A DNA stretch of 64,000 nt from Sphingopyxis sp. H050 (GCF_001468265.1 NZ_LNRZ01000004.1:248001-312000), one strand, 5' to 3'. Shown: positions 1 through 11,800, counted from the first letter of the stretch. Numbers and translations are program-made. The notes: generated by a model from the sequence alone, not told the origin.

Positions 1-1
1 C

Positions 2-271
2 GCCCCGCCCGATGGCGCCTTTTACATCTACGCCGATGTCGGCCATCTCACCAATGACAGCCTTTCGTTCTGCGAAGCGCTGCTCCGCGAGACCGGCGTC
101 GCCGTGGCGCCCGGACTGGATTTCGACCCGGTCGACGGCAACAGCTTCATACGCCTGAGCTTTGCGGTCTCCACCGATCTGGTCGAAGAGGCGATACGCC
201 GCCTTGAGCCATGGATAAGGGCCCGAGGGATCGCTACCGCCGCATCGTCACAATCGGTTGCTCTCCATTGA
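2..271 (+). CDS. Aminotransferase class I/II, C-terminal end (partial)
   Basis: The window opens inside this gene. The 89 visible codons read as the C-terminal small domain of a PLP-dependent class I/II aminotransferase: a PDGAFYIYADV stretch, then a GVAVAPGLDFD segment and an FIRLSFA segment, the usual order around the substrate-carboxylate-binding Arg of aspartate aminotransferase-like enzymes. The stop is TGA at 269-271. The pyridoxal lysine lies upstream of the window, so the substrate cannot be inferred. The family call is firm; the specific reaction is not. Confidence 0.8.
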   Translation, partial: APPDGAFYIYADVGHLTNDSLSFCEALLRETGVAVAPGLDFDPVDGNSFIRLSFAVSTDLVEEAIRRLEPWIRARGIATAASSQSVALH

Positions 272-299
272 CGCAAAGGCTGCTGGCCGCCTTCGCTCG

Positions 300-596
300 C
301 TATCGATGCAATTGAGAACTGGATTCCGGGACAGGCATCGGTAAGCGCCGCCAGCGTTCGGAAACCTCGACGGTTTCCCACAGTCCCGGACCAATCAGCA
401 AAAGCGCGCTGCCTGCGCTGCCGCAGAGGAAGGTGGCCGCAGAGAGGGCGAGCGTCAGGGGAGCAGCTTCGCGGACCGGCGCGCCGAGCGCCATGTGGTG
501 AAGCCTCATGGCAACCGCCCAGCCGAAGCCGAGCAAGAGCATGCCGCCGGCGCGCAACCCGACATTCGCAGCTAGAGTTTGATGCCAGTTTTTCAT
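300..596 (-). CDS. Small membrane protein, unknown function
   Basis: 98 codons. I chose the start at MKNWHQTL (ATG 594-596) because a GGAG-containing ribosome site lies just upstream; an in-frame ATG at 623 would add a basic leader. The protein has about two hydrophobic segments (roughly residues 14-34 and 47-70) separated by a short polar loop, and a polar C-terminus. I recognise no family. It is convergent with the aminotransferase and downstream of the kdp operon, with no evident functional link. Confidence 0.5.
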   Translation of the reverse strand: MKNWHQTLAANVGLRAGGMLLLGFGWAVAMRLHHMALGAPVREAAPLTLALSAATFLCGSAGSALLLIGPGLWETVEVSERWRRLPMPVPESSSQLHR

Positions 597-728
597 GGAG
601 CGCCTCCGCAGAAGGCCTCCCATCTACGCAGCGCCGCGTAGGAATTCGAGATCGCGAAACCCGGCCGCGCGTTGAAATGTCATATGATCGGGTCTCCGCC
701 GCCCCAGGTCACGAAGACCATATGGCGA

Positions 729-1451
729 TCAGCCTGCGCCGCCGTCAGCGGGCAAGCTGTCGACGCCGAGCCGCAGACGATAACCGATCCCCAGTTCGTT
801 GCTGATGATCCGCGGCTGCTGGGGGTCCGTCTCCAGCTTATGGCGCAAGGTCCGGATCAGGACGCGCAGATACTCGACATGATGCTCATGCTCGTGCGGC
901 CAGACCTCGTTCATGATCTGCTTGTGCGTGATGACCCGGCCGGGGAAACGCGCAAGCTGTTCCAGCACGGCATATTCCTTGGGCGTCAGATGCACTTCCC
1001 TGCCGCCCTTGGTCACGGTGCGCGCAATCAGGTCGATCGTGACATCGCCGACCGAGAGGCTGAGGTTGCCTCCGTCGCGCGTCAGCCGGTTGCGGAGCGC
1101 GACGCGGACGCGCGCGAGCAACTCGTCGGTATCGAAAGGCTTGGTGAGATAATCGTCGGCGCCGAGATCGAGGGCTGCAACCTTTTCCTCGGTCGCATCG
1201 CGCGCCGAAACAACGATCAGGGTCGTATCCGATTGCTGCTTGAACAACGGAACAAGCTCAAGGCCGTCACGATCGGGCAGTCCGAGATCGAGCAGGACGA
1301 TGTCGGGCCGCTCCTCGCGGAGGCGCTCTACCGCCTCGCGCGCATTGGCGGCTTCGACGATCGCATAGTCGGCGCGTTCGAGCGCGGCGCGGATGAGCCG
1401 GCGGATGTGGAGTTCGTCATCGATGACCAATATCTTGTGACGCACCTTCAT
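729..1451 (-). CDS. kdpE: KdpE, response regulator of the kdp operon
   Basis: 240-residue OmpR/PhoB-type response regulator. The receiver domain (about 1-120) has the acidic pair DD near residue 11, phospho-acceptor Asp55 in IVLLD and the conserved Lys in LTKPF. The winged-helix DNA-binding domain (about 130-230) ends in GIGYRL. Its ATG overlaps the TGA of kdpD by 4 nt, so the two are translationally coupled. KdpE is the family's activator of kdpFABC under K+ limitation or osmotic stress; here it is the last gene of the operon it is expected to control. Confidence 0.95.
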   Translation of the reverse strand: MKVRHKILVIDDELHIRRLIRAALERADYAIVEAANAREAVERLREERPDIVLLDLGLPDRDGLELVPLFKQQSDTTLIVVSARDATEEKVAALDLGADDYLTKPFDTDELLARVRVALRNRLTRDGGNLSLSVGDVTIDLIARTVTKGGREVHLTPKEYAVLEQLARFPGRVITHKQIMNEVWPHEHEHHVEYLRVLIRTLRHKLETDPQQPRIISNELGIGYRLRLGVDSLPADGGAG

Positions 1452-4117
1452 GGATTATCCTCGCCGGTGGGGTGGGTGATGATCAGCGCCTGGGGAATGC
1501 AGATCGTGAAGCGCGCGCCGTGCGGATCGCTGGCGTTTGCCGCCTCGACGGTCAGCCCCATCGCCTCGGCAAAGCCCTTCACGATCGCCAGGCCGAGCCC
1601 GGTGCCATGCTTGGCGCGGTCGCTGCCCTCCAGCCGGGTGAAGGTTTCGAAGACGCGTTTTTCATTGCCCGGCGCGATACCGGGTCCTTGGTCGATGACC
1701 GACAGCAGGATCGCGTCGGCGGTGCGGTTGGCGCGAATGGTGATCGGCGTATCGGGGTCGGCGTAGCGCCCGGCATTGTCGAGCAGGTTGATGAGGCAGT
1801 GATGAAGCAGCACCGGATCGACACGCACGAGGGGGATGCTCGAATTGATGTCGATACGGACGTCATGCCCGGCGAGCGAGGCACGGGTATCGTGCGCCGC
1901 GCTCGCTGCGGCGTCGAACAGCTCGGTCGCCTCCACCTTCATCGGCAGCGCGCCGGCCTCCACGCGCACCATATCGAGGAGGTTCGACACGAAGCGGTTC
2001 AGCCGCCGCGCCTCGGTCTCGATCGTCTCGGCCATCTCGGCGAAGGGATGGCGCTGCATTTCCTGCGCTGCCGACAAGATCGTCGTGAGGGGGGTCCGAA
2101 GGTCATGGCTGACCGAAGAGAGCAAAGCCGAACGCAACCGGTCGCGCTCGTCCACCTGCCGCGCGCGCAGCGATTGCTCCTCCAGTTCCATGCGATCGAG
2201 CGCGATCGACGCCTGGTCGAGCAGGCTCATCAACAGCGGCACCTGGTCCGATCGCACCGGCTCGCGCGCGTCATCGCGCGTCATCCCCAGCACGCCCAGC
2301 ACCCCGCGCGTCGTGCGCAAGGGATGGAACAGCCAGTCCGACGCGGTAAGCGTCGACGAACCGCGCCCGGCGGGCTGCTCATTGTCCATCGCCCACTGCG
2401 CCGCGGCGCGCTCGATCTGTTCGAGCCGGTCTTCGGGCGGCACCGCCGCACGAAGCGTCGGCCCGTCGGTCGAGGGGAGCAGCAACACGGTGCGGACATC
2501 GAGCAGGCGGCCGACCTCGGCGCAGATCGCCTGCATGAGCGCATCCTGATCGGGCGCGGCGGTGAGCTGGCGCGAAAAGCTGGCGAGCGCCGCATTCTGC
2601 CGCGCGCTCGACTGCGCCAGATCGGCCTGCGCACGCACGCGCGCCGCGAACTGGCTGGTGACGATCGCGACGCCGAGCAGCACGAGGATGCTGATGACAT
2701 TCTCAGGATTGCTGACGGTCAGCGTGCCCGTCGGCGGCAGGAAAAAGAAATTATAGGCGAGGCTCGACGCGAGCCCAGCGAAAAGCCCGGCACGGAGGCC
2801 GAAGGTCGCGGCGGCGAACATGACGGGCACGAGATAGAGGAGCGAGATATTGCCGAGATCGATGACCTCGATGAGCAGGCGCCCGAGCGCGGTCATCACG
2901 ACGACCATGGCGAGCGACCAGAGATAATCCGCTGGTTTGCCCCAGCGGCCGGGGATGGCGAGCGCCGGTCGGGGGGCCGCCTTCGCATCGGGCTCGCCGG
3001 GCAGGACATGAACCGCGACATCGTCGATCGTCCGCACGAGCTGGTCGACGACCGAGCCGTGGCGCATCTCGAACCACCAGGGACGCGCCGATTTGCCGAT
3101 GACGACCTGCGTTGCGCGCGCATCGCGGGCGAAGGCCTGCAGCCCTTCGACGACGCTGGCTGCCGGCACGGTCGCGGTCGACGCGCCGAGCCGCGAGGCG
3201 AGCGCCAACGTGTCGGCGAGTTGCTTGCGGTCAGCATCGGTGAGCGACTGGCTGCGCCGCGTCTCGATATAGACCGCGCTCCACGGCGCCTTCAGCGCGT
3301 CGGCGAGCCGTTTGCCCGCGCGCACCAGCTCGGCCGCGACCGGCAACTCGCTGACCGCGACGACGATCCGCTCGCCGACCGCAAAGCTGCCCGCGAGCGC
3401 GTGGCTGCGCACATGGTCGAGCATCTGCGCATCGACCGCCTGCGCCGCGCGGCGCAGCGCCAGTTCGCGCAGCGCGGTGAGATTCGATTTGGAAAAGAAA
3501 TGGGCGAGTGCGCGCGTCGCTTCCTGCGGGATATACACCTTGCCGTCGCGCAGCCGCTCGATCAGCTCGTCGGGCGGGATGTCCACGACCTCGATCTCGG
3601 CATTTTCGAGAATGCTGTCCGGCACCGTCTCGCGCACGCGGACGCGGGTGAAGGACGCCACCACATCGTTGAGGCTTTCGACATGCTGGATATTGATCGT
3701 CGAATAGACGTCGATTCCCGCATCCAGCAGTTCCTCGACGTCCTGATACCGCTTCGGGTGCCGGCTGCCCGGCGCGTTGCTGTGGGCAAGCTCGTCGACG
3801 AGCACCAGCTGCGGCCGGCGTTCGAGTATCGCGTCGATGTCCATTTCGCCAAGGCTGTGCCCCTGATGGTCAACCTGACGCCGCGCGACAATCTCATGCC
3901 CCTCGACCAGCGCCTCGGTCTCGCGCCGACCATGCGTTTCGACGACCCCGATCACGACATCGACCCCGGCCTCGCGCCGTTGCCGCCCGTCGGTGAGCAT
4001 CTCCCACGTCTTGCCGACTCCGGGCGCAGCGCCGAGAAATACTTTCAGACGGCCGCGGCCTTCCTGCGCCGCTTGGCGCAGAAAGGCCTCGGGGGATGGT
4101 CGATCATTTCCTGTCAC
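1448..4117 (-). CDS. kdpD: KdpD, K+-responsive sensor histidine kinase
   Basis: 889 residues, the family's normal size. The N-terminal KdpD domain carries a Walker A-like GAAPGVGKT (29-37); a universal-stress-like domain follows (about 250-370); then about four closely spaced membrane segments (about 395-500), a GAF-like region, and the kinase core with the H-box SVSHDLRTPL (His about 671) and N/G boxes (NLLDNAGRY, GTGLGLAIVKG). It phosphorylates KdpE. It overlaps kdpC upstream and kdpE downstream by 4 nt each. All catalytic motifs look intact. Confidence 0.95.
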   Translation of the reverse strand: MTGNDRPSPEAFLRQAAQEGRGRLKVFLGAAPGVGKTWEMLTDGRQRREAGVDVVIGVVETHGRRETEALVEGHEIVARRQVDHQGHSLGEMDIDAILERRPQLVLVDELAHSNAPGSRHPKRYQDVEELLDAGIDVYSTINIQHVESLNDVVASFTRVRVRETVPDSILENAEIEVVDIPPDELIERLRDGKVYIPQEATRALAHFFSKSNLTALRELALRRAAQAVDAQMLDHVRSHALAGSFAVGERIVVAVSELPVAAELVRAGKRLADALKAPWSAVYIETRRSQSLTDADRKQLADTLALASRLGASTATVPAASVVEGLQAFARDARATQVVIGKSARPWWFEMRHGSVVDQLVRTIDDVAVHVLPGEPDAKAAPRPALAIPGRWGKPADYLWSLAMVVVMTALGRLLIEVIDLGNISLLYLVPVMFAAATFGLRAGLFAGLASSLAYNFFFLPPTGTLTVSNPENVISILVLLGVAIVTSQFAARVRAQADLAQSSARQNAALASFSRQLTAAPDQDALMQAICAEVGRLLDVRTVLLLPSTDGPTLRAAVPPEDRLEQIERAAAQWAMDNEQPAGRGSSTLTASDWLFHPLRTTRGVLGVLGMTRDDAREPVRSDQVPLLMSLLDQASIALDRMELEEQSLRARQVDERDRLRSALLSSVSHDLRTPLTTILSAAQEMQRHPFAEMAETIETEARRLNRFVSNLLDMVRVEAGALPMKVEATELFDAAASAAHDTRASLAGHDVRIDINSSIPLVRVDPVLLHHCLINLLDNAGRYADPDTPITIRANRTADAILLSVIDQGPGIAPGNEKRVFETFTRLEGSDRAKHGTGLGLAIVKGFAEAMGLTVEAANASDPHGARFTICIPQALIITHPTGEDNP

Positions 4118-4704
4118 GCGCCGGGTTTAGCCCCAAAAGCATCGAGCCGTCGATTGAGCTTGAACACATCGACGCGCGGTTCGCCAAGAAAGCCGAGGGT
4201 GGGCCTATCGATGCTCTGTTCGACAAGCCTGCGGACGGCCGCCGGATCGATCCCGCGGACCCGCGCGACGCGCGCGACCTGAAACAAGGCCGCCTCGGGG
4301 CTGATATGGGGATCGAGCCCCGAGGCGGAAGTCGTCACCAGGTCGGATGGAACGGGGTGGCCCGGTGATGTTTCGGAAAGCCGGGCGATATCATTTTTTA
4401 CGCGGTCGGCGAGCGCCTGCGACGTCGGTCCGAGGTTCGAGCCCGACGAGGCGAGCCCGTCATAACCGTCGCCCGCCGCAGACGGCCGCGTGTTGAAATA
4501 GCGTTCGCTGGTGAAGGCCTGCCCGACGACGGCCGAGCCGATGATTTTGCCATTCTCGCGAACGAGGCTGCCGTTCGCCTGGACCGGGAAGAGCGCCTGC
4601 CCGACGCCGGTGAGTGCAAGCGGGTACGCAATCCCGAGGAGCAACGCGAAAAGCAGCGTCATGACGAGCGCTGGGCGCAGCGAGCTGATGATATCCTTGT
4701 TCAT
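4114..4704 (-). CDS. kdpC: KdpC, K+-transporting ATPase subunit C
   Basis: 196 residues starting at MNKDIISSLRPA (ATG at 4704); an ATG 11 codons upstream would run into the kdpB stop region and is less likely. It has one N-terminal membrane helix (about 12-34) and a periplasmic domain with the family signature GSAVVGQAF and a conserved SGLDPHISP motif. KdpC stabilises the KdpFABC complex and affects ATP affinity of KdpB. The start lies 10 nt after the kdpB stop. Confidence 0.95.
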   Translation of the reverse strand: MNKDIISSLRPALVMTLLFALLLGIAYPLALTGVGQALFPVQANGSLVRENGKIIGSAVVGQAFTSERYFNTRPSAAGDGYDGLASSGSNLGPTSQALADRVKNDIARLSETSPGHPVPSDLVTTSASGLDPHISPEAALFQVARVARVRGIDPAAVRRLVEQSIDRPTLGFLGEPRVDVFKLNRRLDAFGAKPGA

Positions 4705-4714
4705 GTTCTTATCC

Positions 4715-6751
<2,037 letters not shown>

Positions 6752-6761
6752 TTGGATATCC

Positions 6762-8465
6762 TTAGAAAAGCTGGCCGCCCATCATCGCGAGATGATCGGC
6801 GATCGGACCGAGCGCGAGGCTGGGCAGAAAGGTCAGGCCGCCGACGATCAACACAATTCCGACGAGCAGGCCCGTCCACAGCACCCCGGTGGTCGGGAAG
6901 CTGCCCGCAGTCTCCGGCGTATATTTCTTCGCCGCGAGGCCGCCCGCGATCGCCAGCATCGGAATGATGATGAAGAAGCGGCCGACCCACATCGCGACGC
7001 CGAGCAAGCCGTTGTAGAAGGGGGTGTTGGCGGTGAGGCCCGCAAAGGCCGACCCGTTGTTCCCGACCGCGCTGGTGAAGGCGTAGAGGATTTCGGAGAA
7101 GCCGTGCGGCCCCTTGTTGAGCGGTCCGGCGAGCCCCGCCTCGGTCACCGAGGCAATGGCGGTCAGGCCGAGGATCATCAGCGGCAGCACCGCGATCGCG
7201 AGCACCGCGAGCTTGACCTCGCGCGCCTCGATCTTCTTGCCGACATATTCGGGGGTGCGCCCGACCATGAGGCCCGCGACGAACACCGCGAGGATCGCGA
7301 AGAGCAGGAAGCCATAGATACCCGCGCCGACGCCGCCGACGACGACCTCACCGAGCTGGATGTTGAGCAGCGGGATCATGCCGCCGAGTGCGGTGAAGCT
7401 GTCGTGCATCGCGTTGACCGCGCCGCACGATGCCGCGGTGGTAACGACCGAGAAGAGCGCCGAGGCGGCGATGCCGAAGCGGACCTCCTTGCCCTCCATA
7501 TTGCCGCCGCCCGCGCCAAGCTGGTGAAGGATTGGGTTGCCTGCGGCTTCCTGCCAATAGGTGACCGTCACGCCCGCGAGGAAGATCGTCAGCATCGCGG
7601 CGAGGATCGCCCAGCCCTGGCGCGGATTGCCGACGGCCTTGCCGAAGGTCCAGGTCAGGCCGAAACTGATCGTGAAGATCGAGAGCATCTGGACGAAATT
7701 GGTCAGCGTGTTCGGATTTTCGAACGGGTGCGCCGAGTTGGCGTTGAAGAAGCCGCCGCCGTTGGTGCCGAGCATCTTGATCGCTTCTTGGCTCGCGACG
7801 GGGCCGAGCGCGAGCGTCTGCTTGACGCCTTCGAGCGTCGACACATCGACCGAACCGGCAAGGGTCTGCGGCACGCCGTTGGCGATCAGAAAAACCGCAT
7901 AGATCATGCAAAGTGGGAAGAGCAGGTAGAGGGTGACGCGCGTCATATCGGCCCAGAAATTGCCGATCGTCTTCGTCTCGCGCCGGGCGAAACCGCGGAA
8001 CAGCGCGAAAGCGAGCGCGATGCCGGTCGCCGCCGACAGGAAGTTGTGAATGGTCAGGCCAAGCATCTGGCTGAGGTTCGACAGCGTCGATTCGCCGGCA
8101 TAGCTTTGCCAGTTGGTGTTGGTGGTGAAGCTGACCGCGGTGTTGAACGCGAGGTCCGCGCTGGTGCCGTCAAAGCCGAGCGGATTGAGCGGCAGCACGC
8201 CCTGCAGGCGCAGCACGCCATAGGTGAAGAGCAGCAGCACGACGTTGAAGATGAGCATATGCACGGCGTAGCGGCGCCAGCCCTGTTCCTCGTTTGGGTC
8301 GATGCCCGACAGGCGGTAGAAGCCCGTCTCGACGGGACCGAGCAGGCGGTGCAGCGGCGTGGAGCGGCCTTCGTAAAGCGCGAAGAGCCATTGCCCCATC
8401 GGCTTGGTGAGCAAGAGCAGGATGCCGACGAACGCAGCAATCAAAAGCCATCCCTGAAAGGTCAT
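6762..8465 (-). CDS. kdpA: KdpA, K+-translocating subunit
   Basis: 567 residues from MTFQGWLL (ATG at 8465); a longer reading frame adds a basic leader that is not KdpA-like. It has about ten hydrophobic helices and four selectivity-filter-like repeats, including [17 protein letters not shown] and GNNGSAFAG. It forms the K+ selectivity filter and inner-membrane channel of the KdpFABC pump. It sits 11 nt after kdpF and 10 nt before kdpB. Confidence 0.97.
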   Translation of the reverse strand: MTFQGWLLIAAFVGILLLLTKPMGQWLFALYEGRSTPLHRLLGPVETGFYRLSGIDPNEEQGWRRYAVHMLIFNVVLLLFTYGVLRLQGVLPLNPLGFDGTSADLAFNTAVSFTTNTNWQSYAGESTLSNLSQMLGLTIHNFLSAATGIALAFALFRGFARRETKTIGNFWADMTRVTLYLLFPLCMIYAVFLIANGVPQTLAGSVDVSTLEGVKQTLALGPVASQEAIKMLGTNGGGFFNANSAHPFENPNTLTNFVQMLSIFTISFGLTWTFGKAVGNPRQGWAILAAMLTIFLAGVTVTYWQEAAGNPILHQLGAGGGNMEGKEVRFGIAASALFSVVTTAASCGAVNAMHDSFTALGGMIPLLNIQLGEVVVGGVGAGIYGFLLFAILAVFVAGLMVGRTPEYVGKKIEAREVKLAVLAIAVLPLMILGLTAIASVTEAGLAGPLNKGPHGFSEILYAFTSAVGNNGSAFAGLTANTPFYNGLLGVAMWVGRFFIIIPMLAIAGGLAAKKYTPETAGSFPTTGVLWTGLLVGIVLIVGGLTFLPSLALGPIADHLAMMGGQLF

Positions 8466-8476
8466 GGCGAGCCTCC

Positions 8477-8566
8477 TTAAAAGCGTTCGGGCCGTGCCAG
8501 CACGGCGACGAGGTAGAGAAGAAGGCCGAATGCGGTGAGGCCCGCGAGCCAGAGATCGAGAGTCAT
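8477..8566 (-). CDS. kdpF: KdpF, small membrane subunit
   Basis: 29 codons ending in TAA, too short for most gene callers. The peptide begins [10 protein letters not shown] and ends [10 protein letters not shown]: a single transmembrane helix followed by the ARPERF tail typical of KdpF. KdpF stabilises the Kdp complex in the membrane. It lies 11 nt upstream of kdpA and 12 nt downstream of another micro-ORF. Position, length and C-terminal motif all agree. Confidence 0.93.
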   Translation of the reverse strand: MTLDLWLAGLTAFGLLLYLVAVLARPERF

Positions 8567-8578
8567 GGCGATCAGTCC

Positions 8579-8662
8579 CTATGCGTCGTCGCAAAGGCGA
8601 GCGTAGCCAAGGCTCGCAGCGACCAGGCCGAGGAGAAGGCCGATCCAAAGAAGATCTTGCAT
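8579..8662 (-). CDS. 27-residue single-helix peptide at the head of the kdp operon
   Basis: ATG at 8662, TAG at 8579-8581. The peptide starts [12 protein letters not shown], has one hydrophobic helix (about residues 4-22) and ends [13 protein letters not shown] ribosome site lies about 9 nt upstream, a better site than that of kdpF. The spacing to kdpF is 12 nt, matching the rest of the operon. From memory, short proteins with a hydrophobic run and an R-x-C-D/E-like tail occur before kdpF/kdpA in other bacteria; I cannot verify this here. It could be an unrecognised small subunit or a translational leader. Confidence 0.65.
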   Translation of the reverse strand: MQDLLWIGLLLGLVAASLGYARLCDDA

Positions 8663-8857
8663 TGTTTTTGCTCCAGCAGAGCGTTGGCCGCCGAGCGCGG
8701 CGCGGGTGGTCTGCGGAGCATCAGATAGTCGAGGCGCGCATTTGAATTCGAGAGACCGAAAACTATCCCCGCATAGTATTTGCGTATGATTTTACCGATT
8801 TCGCTTTGAGCACGCGGGAAAGGGCGATGCCGCTGCGCGGACATCGCCCGCTTGGCG
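8663..8857. promoter_or_regulatory. Probable kdp promoter region
   Basis: This AT-richer gap (for example the stretches around 8755-8805) lies directly upstream of the kdp leader ORF and is the only place for a promoter driving the minus-strand operon. On the minus strand a TACTAT hexamer near 8775 could serve as a -10 element, preceded by an A/T-rich stretch that could hold a KdpE site. I see no repeat clear enough to call the operator. Confidence 0.35.
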
Positions 8858-8953
8858 CTACAAATCGTCCCGGTGCCGGGCGATTACGAACGCCACGGCC
8901 AGAACAAGGATTCCCGCAGCGGTCAGGCCGACGATGAGGGCGGCATTTGCCAT
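8858..8953 (-). CDS. 31-residue single-helix membrane peptide
   Basis: ATG at 8953, TAG at 8858-8860. It encodes a peptide beginning MANAALIVGL with one strongly hydrophobic helix (about residues 4-25) and a charged RHRDDL tail, the design of a small inner-membrane protein. The ribosome site is weak. It is separate from the kdp micro-ORFs by about 195 nt and may share regulation with them or be unrelated. Confidence 0.4.
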   Translation of the reverse strand: MANAALIVGLTAAGILVLAVAFVIARHRDDL

Positions 8954-9097
8954 CGCCCGAGTTTGAGCGGGATGCCGTCCCAAGTCAAAGGTCGACCCGT
9001 GGGCCGCCCCTCGCGCTGCCGGCCGATCATGCTTGCGCGGCGACCTTTGGGCGGACTATGCGCTTGCCCATCGTCCGCGTTTGAACGGGATCATGTC

Positions 9098-9871
9098 ATG
9101 GCCGATAAACGCGTCGTCATCGTCTCCCCCGAATTCACGAGCTTCGTCGGGCGCGGCGCGTGCGACGCCTCTGCCCTGCCCCCCGAGGCGATCCTGCTGG
9201 GCTTCGGCGACATTGGCGAACCCGCGGTCAGCGTCCTGACGCGCGAGGATCTTCGCGAGCGCGCCAACGATGATCTCGTCGTTTTTGCGGTCGGCCGCGC
9301 CGCATGCATCCGGCTGTTCGACCTGACCCCGAACCCGCAGGGAAGCTGGTATTTGCCCGCCGATCTGCGCGCTATCGGCCGCAAAGTGGTGGCGGTCGAG
9401 GGCGATGGCGAGGCCGCCGACATGCTGCGCGCGGCCCGCAGCATCGAGCTGCTCCACCGCCTCTTCACCGCTTTCACCGAGGAGCGGATGGTCGAGGTTT
9501 GCGGCGCGACCACGCTCAGCGAACAGGATGTCGCGCTGGTCGCGGCCGCGCACCAGATCGTCAACGAGCATTGGCAGGAGCGGCTGACGGTGGGCAGCGT
9601 CGCGCGGCGATGCGGGCTCAACAAGAGCAAGCTGACGCGCGGCTTTCGCGAACTCTACCGATGCACTGTGGCCGAGGCGGTCAGCGAGCACCGGCTCAGC
9701 CACGCGCGCCAGCTCGTATCAGCCAGCGATCTTCCGATCTCGAGCGTCGGCTATCGCTGCGGCTACACCAGCAACGCCAGCTTCACGCGCGCCTTCGCAC
9801 GCCGCTTCGGGATGACCCCGACGGAGCTGCGCCAGCAGGAAGGCCGGCCCCCGTCGGCGCCGGCCCCATAG
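9098..9871 (+). CDS. AraC-family transcriptional regulator
   Basis: 257 residues from MADKRVVIV (ATG at 9098); upstream in-frame codons form no recognisable domain. The N-terminal half (about 1-150) is an unrecognised sensor region. The C-terminal AraC DNA-binding domain (about 160-255) has two helix-turn-helix units: LTVGSVARRCGLNKSKLTRG and the second with ISSVGYRCGYTSNASFTRAF followed by GMTPTELR. It is convergent with the DUF885 gene; its target and inducer are not evident. Confidence 0.85.
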   Translation: MADKRVVIVSPEFTSFVGRGACDASALPPEAILLGFGDIGEPAVSVLTREDLRERANDDLVVFAVGRAACIRLFDLTPNPQGSWYLPADLRAIGRKVVAVEGDGEAADMLRAARSIELLHRLFTAFTEERMVEVCGATTLSEQDVALVAAAHQIVNEHWQERLTVGSVARRCGLNKSKLTRGFRELYRCTVAEAVSEHRLSHARQLVSASDLPISSVGYRCGYTSNASFTRAFARRFGMTPTELRQQEGRPPSAPAP

Positions 9872-9872
9872 C

Positions 9873-11693
9873 TCAGCGCCGCTTTGCCGCGATATAACGG
9901 TCGACCTGCTCCTCCAGGATGCTGAGCGGCAGCGCGCCCTCGCTCAGGACCGCTTCGTGGAATTCACGAATGTCGAAGCGCGGTCCCAGCTCGCGTTCGG
10001 CGCGCTCGCGCAATTCCTTGATCTTGAGCTGTCCGACCATGTAGCTCGTCGCCTGTCCCGGCCAGTTGAAATAGCGATCGACCTCGCGCGCAATGTCGGT
10101 GTCCGACACCGAGCTGTTCGCGCGAAAATAGGCGATCGCCTGCTCGCGCGTCCAGCGCTTCGAATGAATGCCGGTGTCGAGCACCAGCCGGATCGCGCGC
10201 CAGACCTGCAGCGACAGCATTCCGAAGCGATCATAGGGTGTCTTGTAGACGCCCATCTCGTTCGCGAGCCGCTCGGAATAGAGCCCCCAGCCCTCGATGT
10301 AGGCGCCATATCCGCCGAACTTGCGGAACTTCGGAATCCCGGCCAGCTCCTGCTGCCGCGCGATCTGGAAATGATGTCCGGGTGCGCCCTCGTGCGCTGC
10401 GATGCCCGCGACCTGCACCTTCTGCGTCTGCGTCATGTCGACCAGGTTGACGTAATAGATTCCAGGCCGCGACCCGTCGGCCGACGGCGGGTTGTAGAAG
10501 GCGGTCGAAGCGGTGCCTTCGCGCCATTTCTCGACCGCGCGCACTTCGAGGCCGGCCTTCGGCAGCACGCTGAAATAGCGCGGCGCCGTCGCCATGGCGG
10601 AGGCGATGATCGCGCGCGCGTCGCTCAGATATTGATCTCGCCCCGCATCGTCGTTCGAATATTTGAACTGCGGATCGGTGCGGATGTGATCGAAGAATTG
10701 CTCGAGCGTCCCTTTGAAGCCCACCTCCTGCTTGATCTTCTCCATTTCCCCGCGGATCGCCGCGACCTGTTTCAATCCCAGCTCGTTGATCTGGTCGGCG
10801 GTGAGGTCGGTTGTGGTCGAACCCTTTAGGCGGTCGGCATAATAGGCCGCCCCGTCGGGAAGGTTCCAGACGCCGAAATTTCCTTTCGACTGCGGCTCGA
10901 TCTCGTCTATCGCGGCAATGAGCGTGTCATAGCCGTCGCGAAACGGCCCACTCAGCGCCGCCGCGGCATCGGCGAGCAGCTTTTCCTTCACCGCAGCTGG
11001 CGCATCCAGCGCGCCGACCTTTTTGCGGAAATCCGCCATCAGCGTCGAATCCGCGCCGCCATCGAACGGCGCCCCAACCAGGATCTTGCGCGCATCGGCG
11101 CGTGCGGGCGCGAAGTTCACCTTGTTCGGGACGACCCCCGCCGCCGCCTGCGTGCGCATCACCGCGGCCACCTCGGTCATCACGCGGTTCGTGTCCTTCA
11201 GGCGCGCGATATAGGCCTCCGCATCGGCGACGGTATCGATGCGGTGGTTGTTGATCAGCAGGACCGGGATCGCGCCCGCCGGGCTGCCGTTGGTGGTCAC
11301 CGGAAAGCGCAACTTTTCGAAGCGCAGCGATTCGCGTCCGCGCTCGACCTCATATTCGAACAAGCGATAGCTGACCCGCGCGCGCTCGCCCAACTGCGCG
11401 GGCCGGAAACGCGCCCGCATGTCCTTCAGTTGGCGCTCGGCCAGCTCCTGCTCGCGCACGTCGGCCGCGTCGGTATAGTCGTCGAGCCGGTCGTAGTTGG
11501 TCTTCAGCCCCAGATGCGTCTGGCTCTCCGGCGACAGCGCCGTGCGTTCATCGAATGCAGCATCAAGGAATTGCAGCAGCGCCGCATCCGCTGTCGCCGT
11601 CGACGCGGCGGCCGCGGGCGCCTCCACCGGTTCGTAGGCATGGGCGGCGAACGGCAAGGAGGACGTCAATAGAAGGGCGAGAGCAAGGCGCAT
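9873..11693 (-). CDS. DUF885 family secreted peptidase-like protein
   Basis: 606 residues from MRLALALLL, with a Sec signal peptide (cleavage near AHA-YEP) and a good CAGGAG ribosome site. It is a DUF885 protein: it carries the family motif HEGAPGHHFQ, a zinc-metallopeptidase-like HExxxxHH arrangement, within about residues 425-440, and conserved downstream YIEGWGLYSE. Family members are thought to be periplasmic or exported metallo-carboxypeptidase/aminopeptidase-like enzymes. The substrate is unknown. No partner genes are adjacent. Confidence 0.85.
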   Translation of the reverse strand: MRLALALLLTSSLPFAAHAYEPVEAPAAAASTATADAALLQFLDAAFDERTALSPESQTHLGLKTNYDRLDDYTDAADVREQELAERQLKDMRARFRPAQLGERARVSYRLFEYEVERGRESLRFEKLRFPVTTNGSPAGAIPVLLINNHRIDTVADAEAYIARLKDTNRVMTEVAAVMRTQAAAGVVPNKVNFAPARADARKILVGAPFDGGADSTLMADFRKKVGALDAPAAVKEKLLADAAAALSGPFRDGYDTLIAAIDEIEPQSKGNFGVWNLPDGAAYYADRLKGSTTTDLTADQINELGLKQVAAIRGEMEKIKQEVGFKGTLEQFFDHIRTDPQFKYSNDDAGRDQYLSDARAIIASAMATAPRYFSVLPKAGLEVRAVEKWREGTASTAFYNPPSADGSRPGIYYVNLVDMTQTQKVQVAGIAAHEGAPGHHFQIARQQELAGIPKFRKFGGYGAYIEGWGLYSERLANEMGVYKTPYDRFGMLSLQVWRAIRLVLDTGIHSKRWTREQAIAYFRANSSVSDTDIAREVDRYFNWPGQATSYMVGQLKIKELRERAERELGPRFDIREFHEAVLSEGALPLSILEEQVDRYIAAKRR

Positions 11694-11800
11694 GGGATTC
11701 TCCTGTTGGGGGGCGGCCTGTTTACCCGAGCATCCGCCCGGTGCAATCGCTCGCCGCTTTCCGCTTGTTGAGCGCAGGCAAAACATGATTAGAAAGAGCG

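Noticed and set aside
1472..4282. 936-codon plus-strand ORF across kdpD
   Set aside because: It is the shadow of kdpD; the translation is Arg/Asp-rich with no domain, as expected from high-GC reverse frames.
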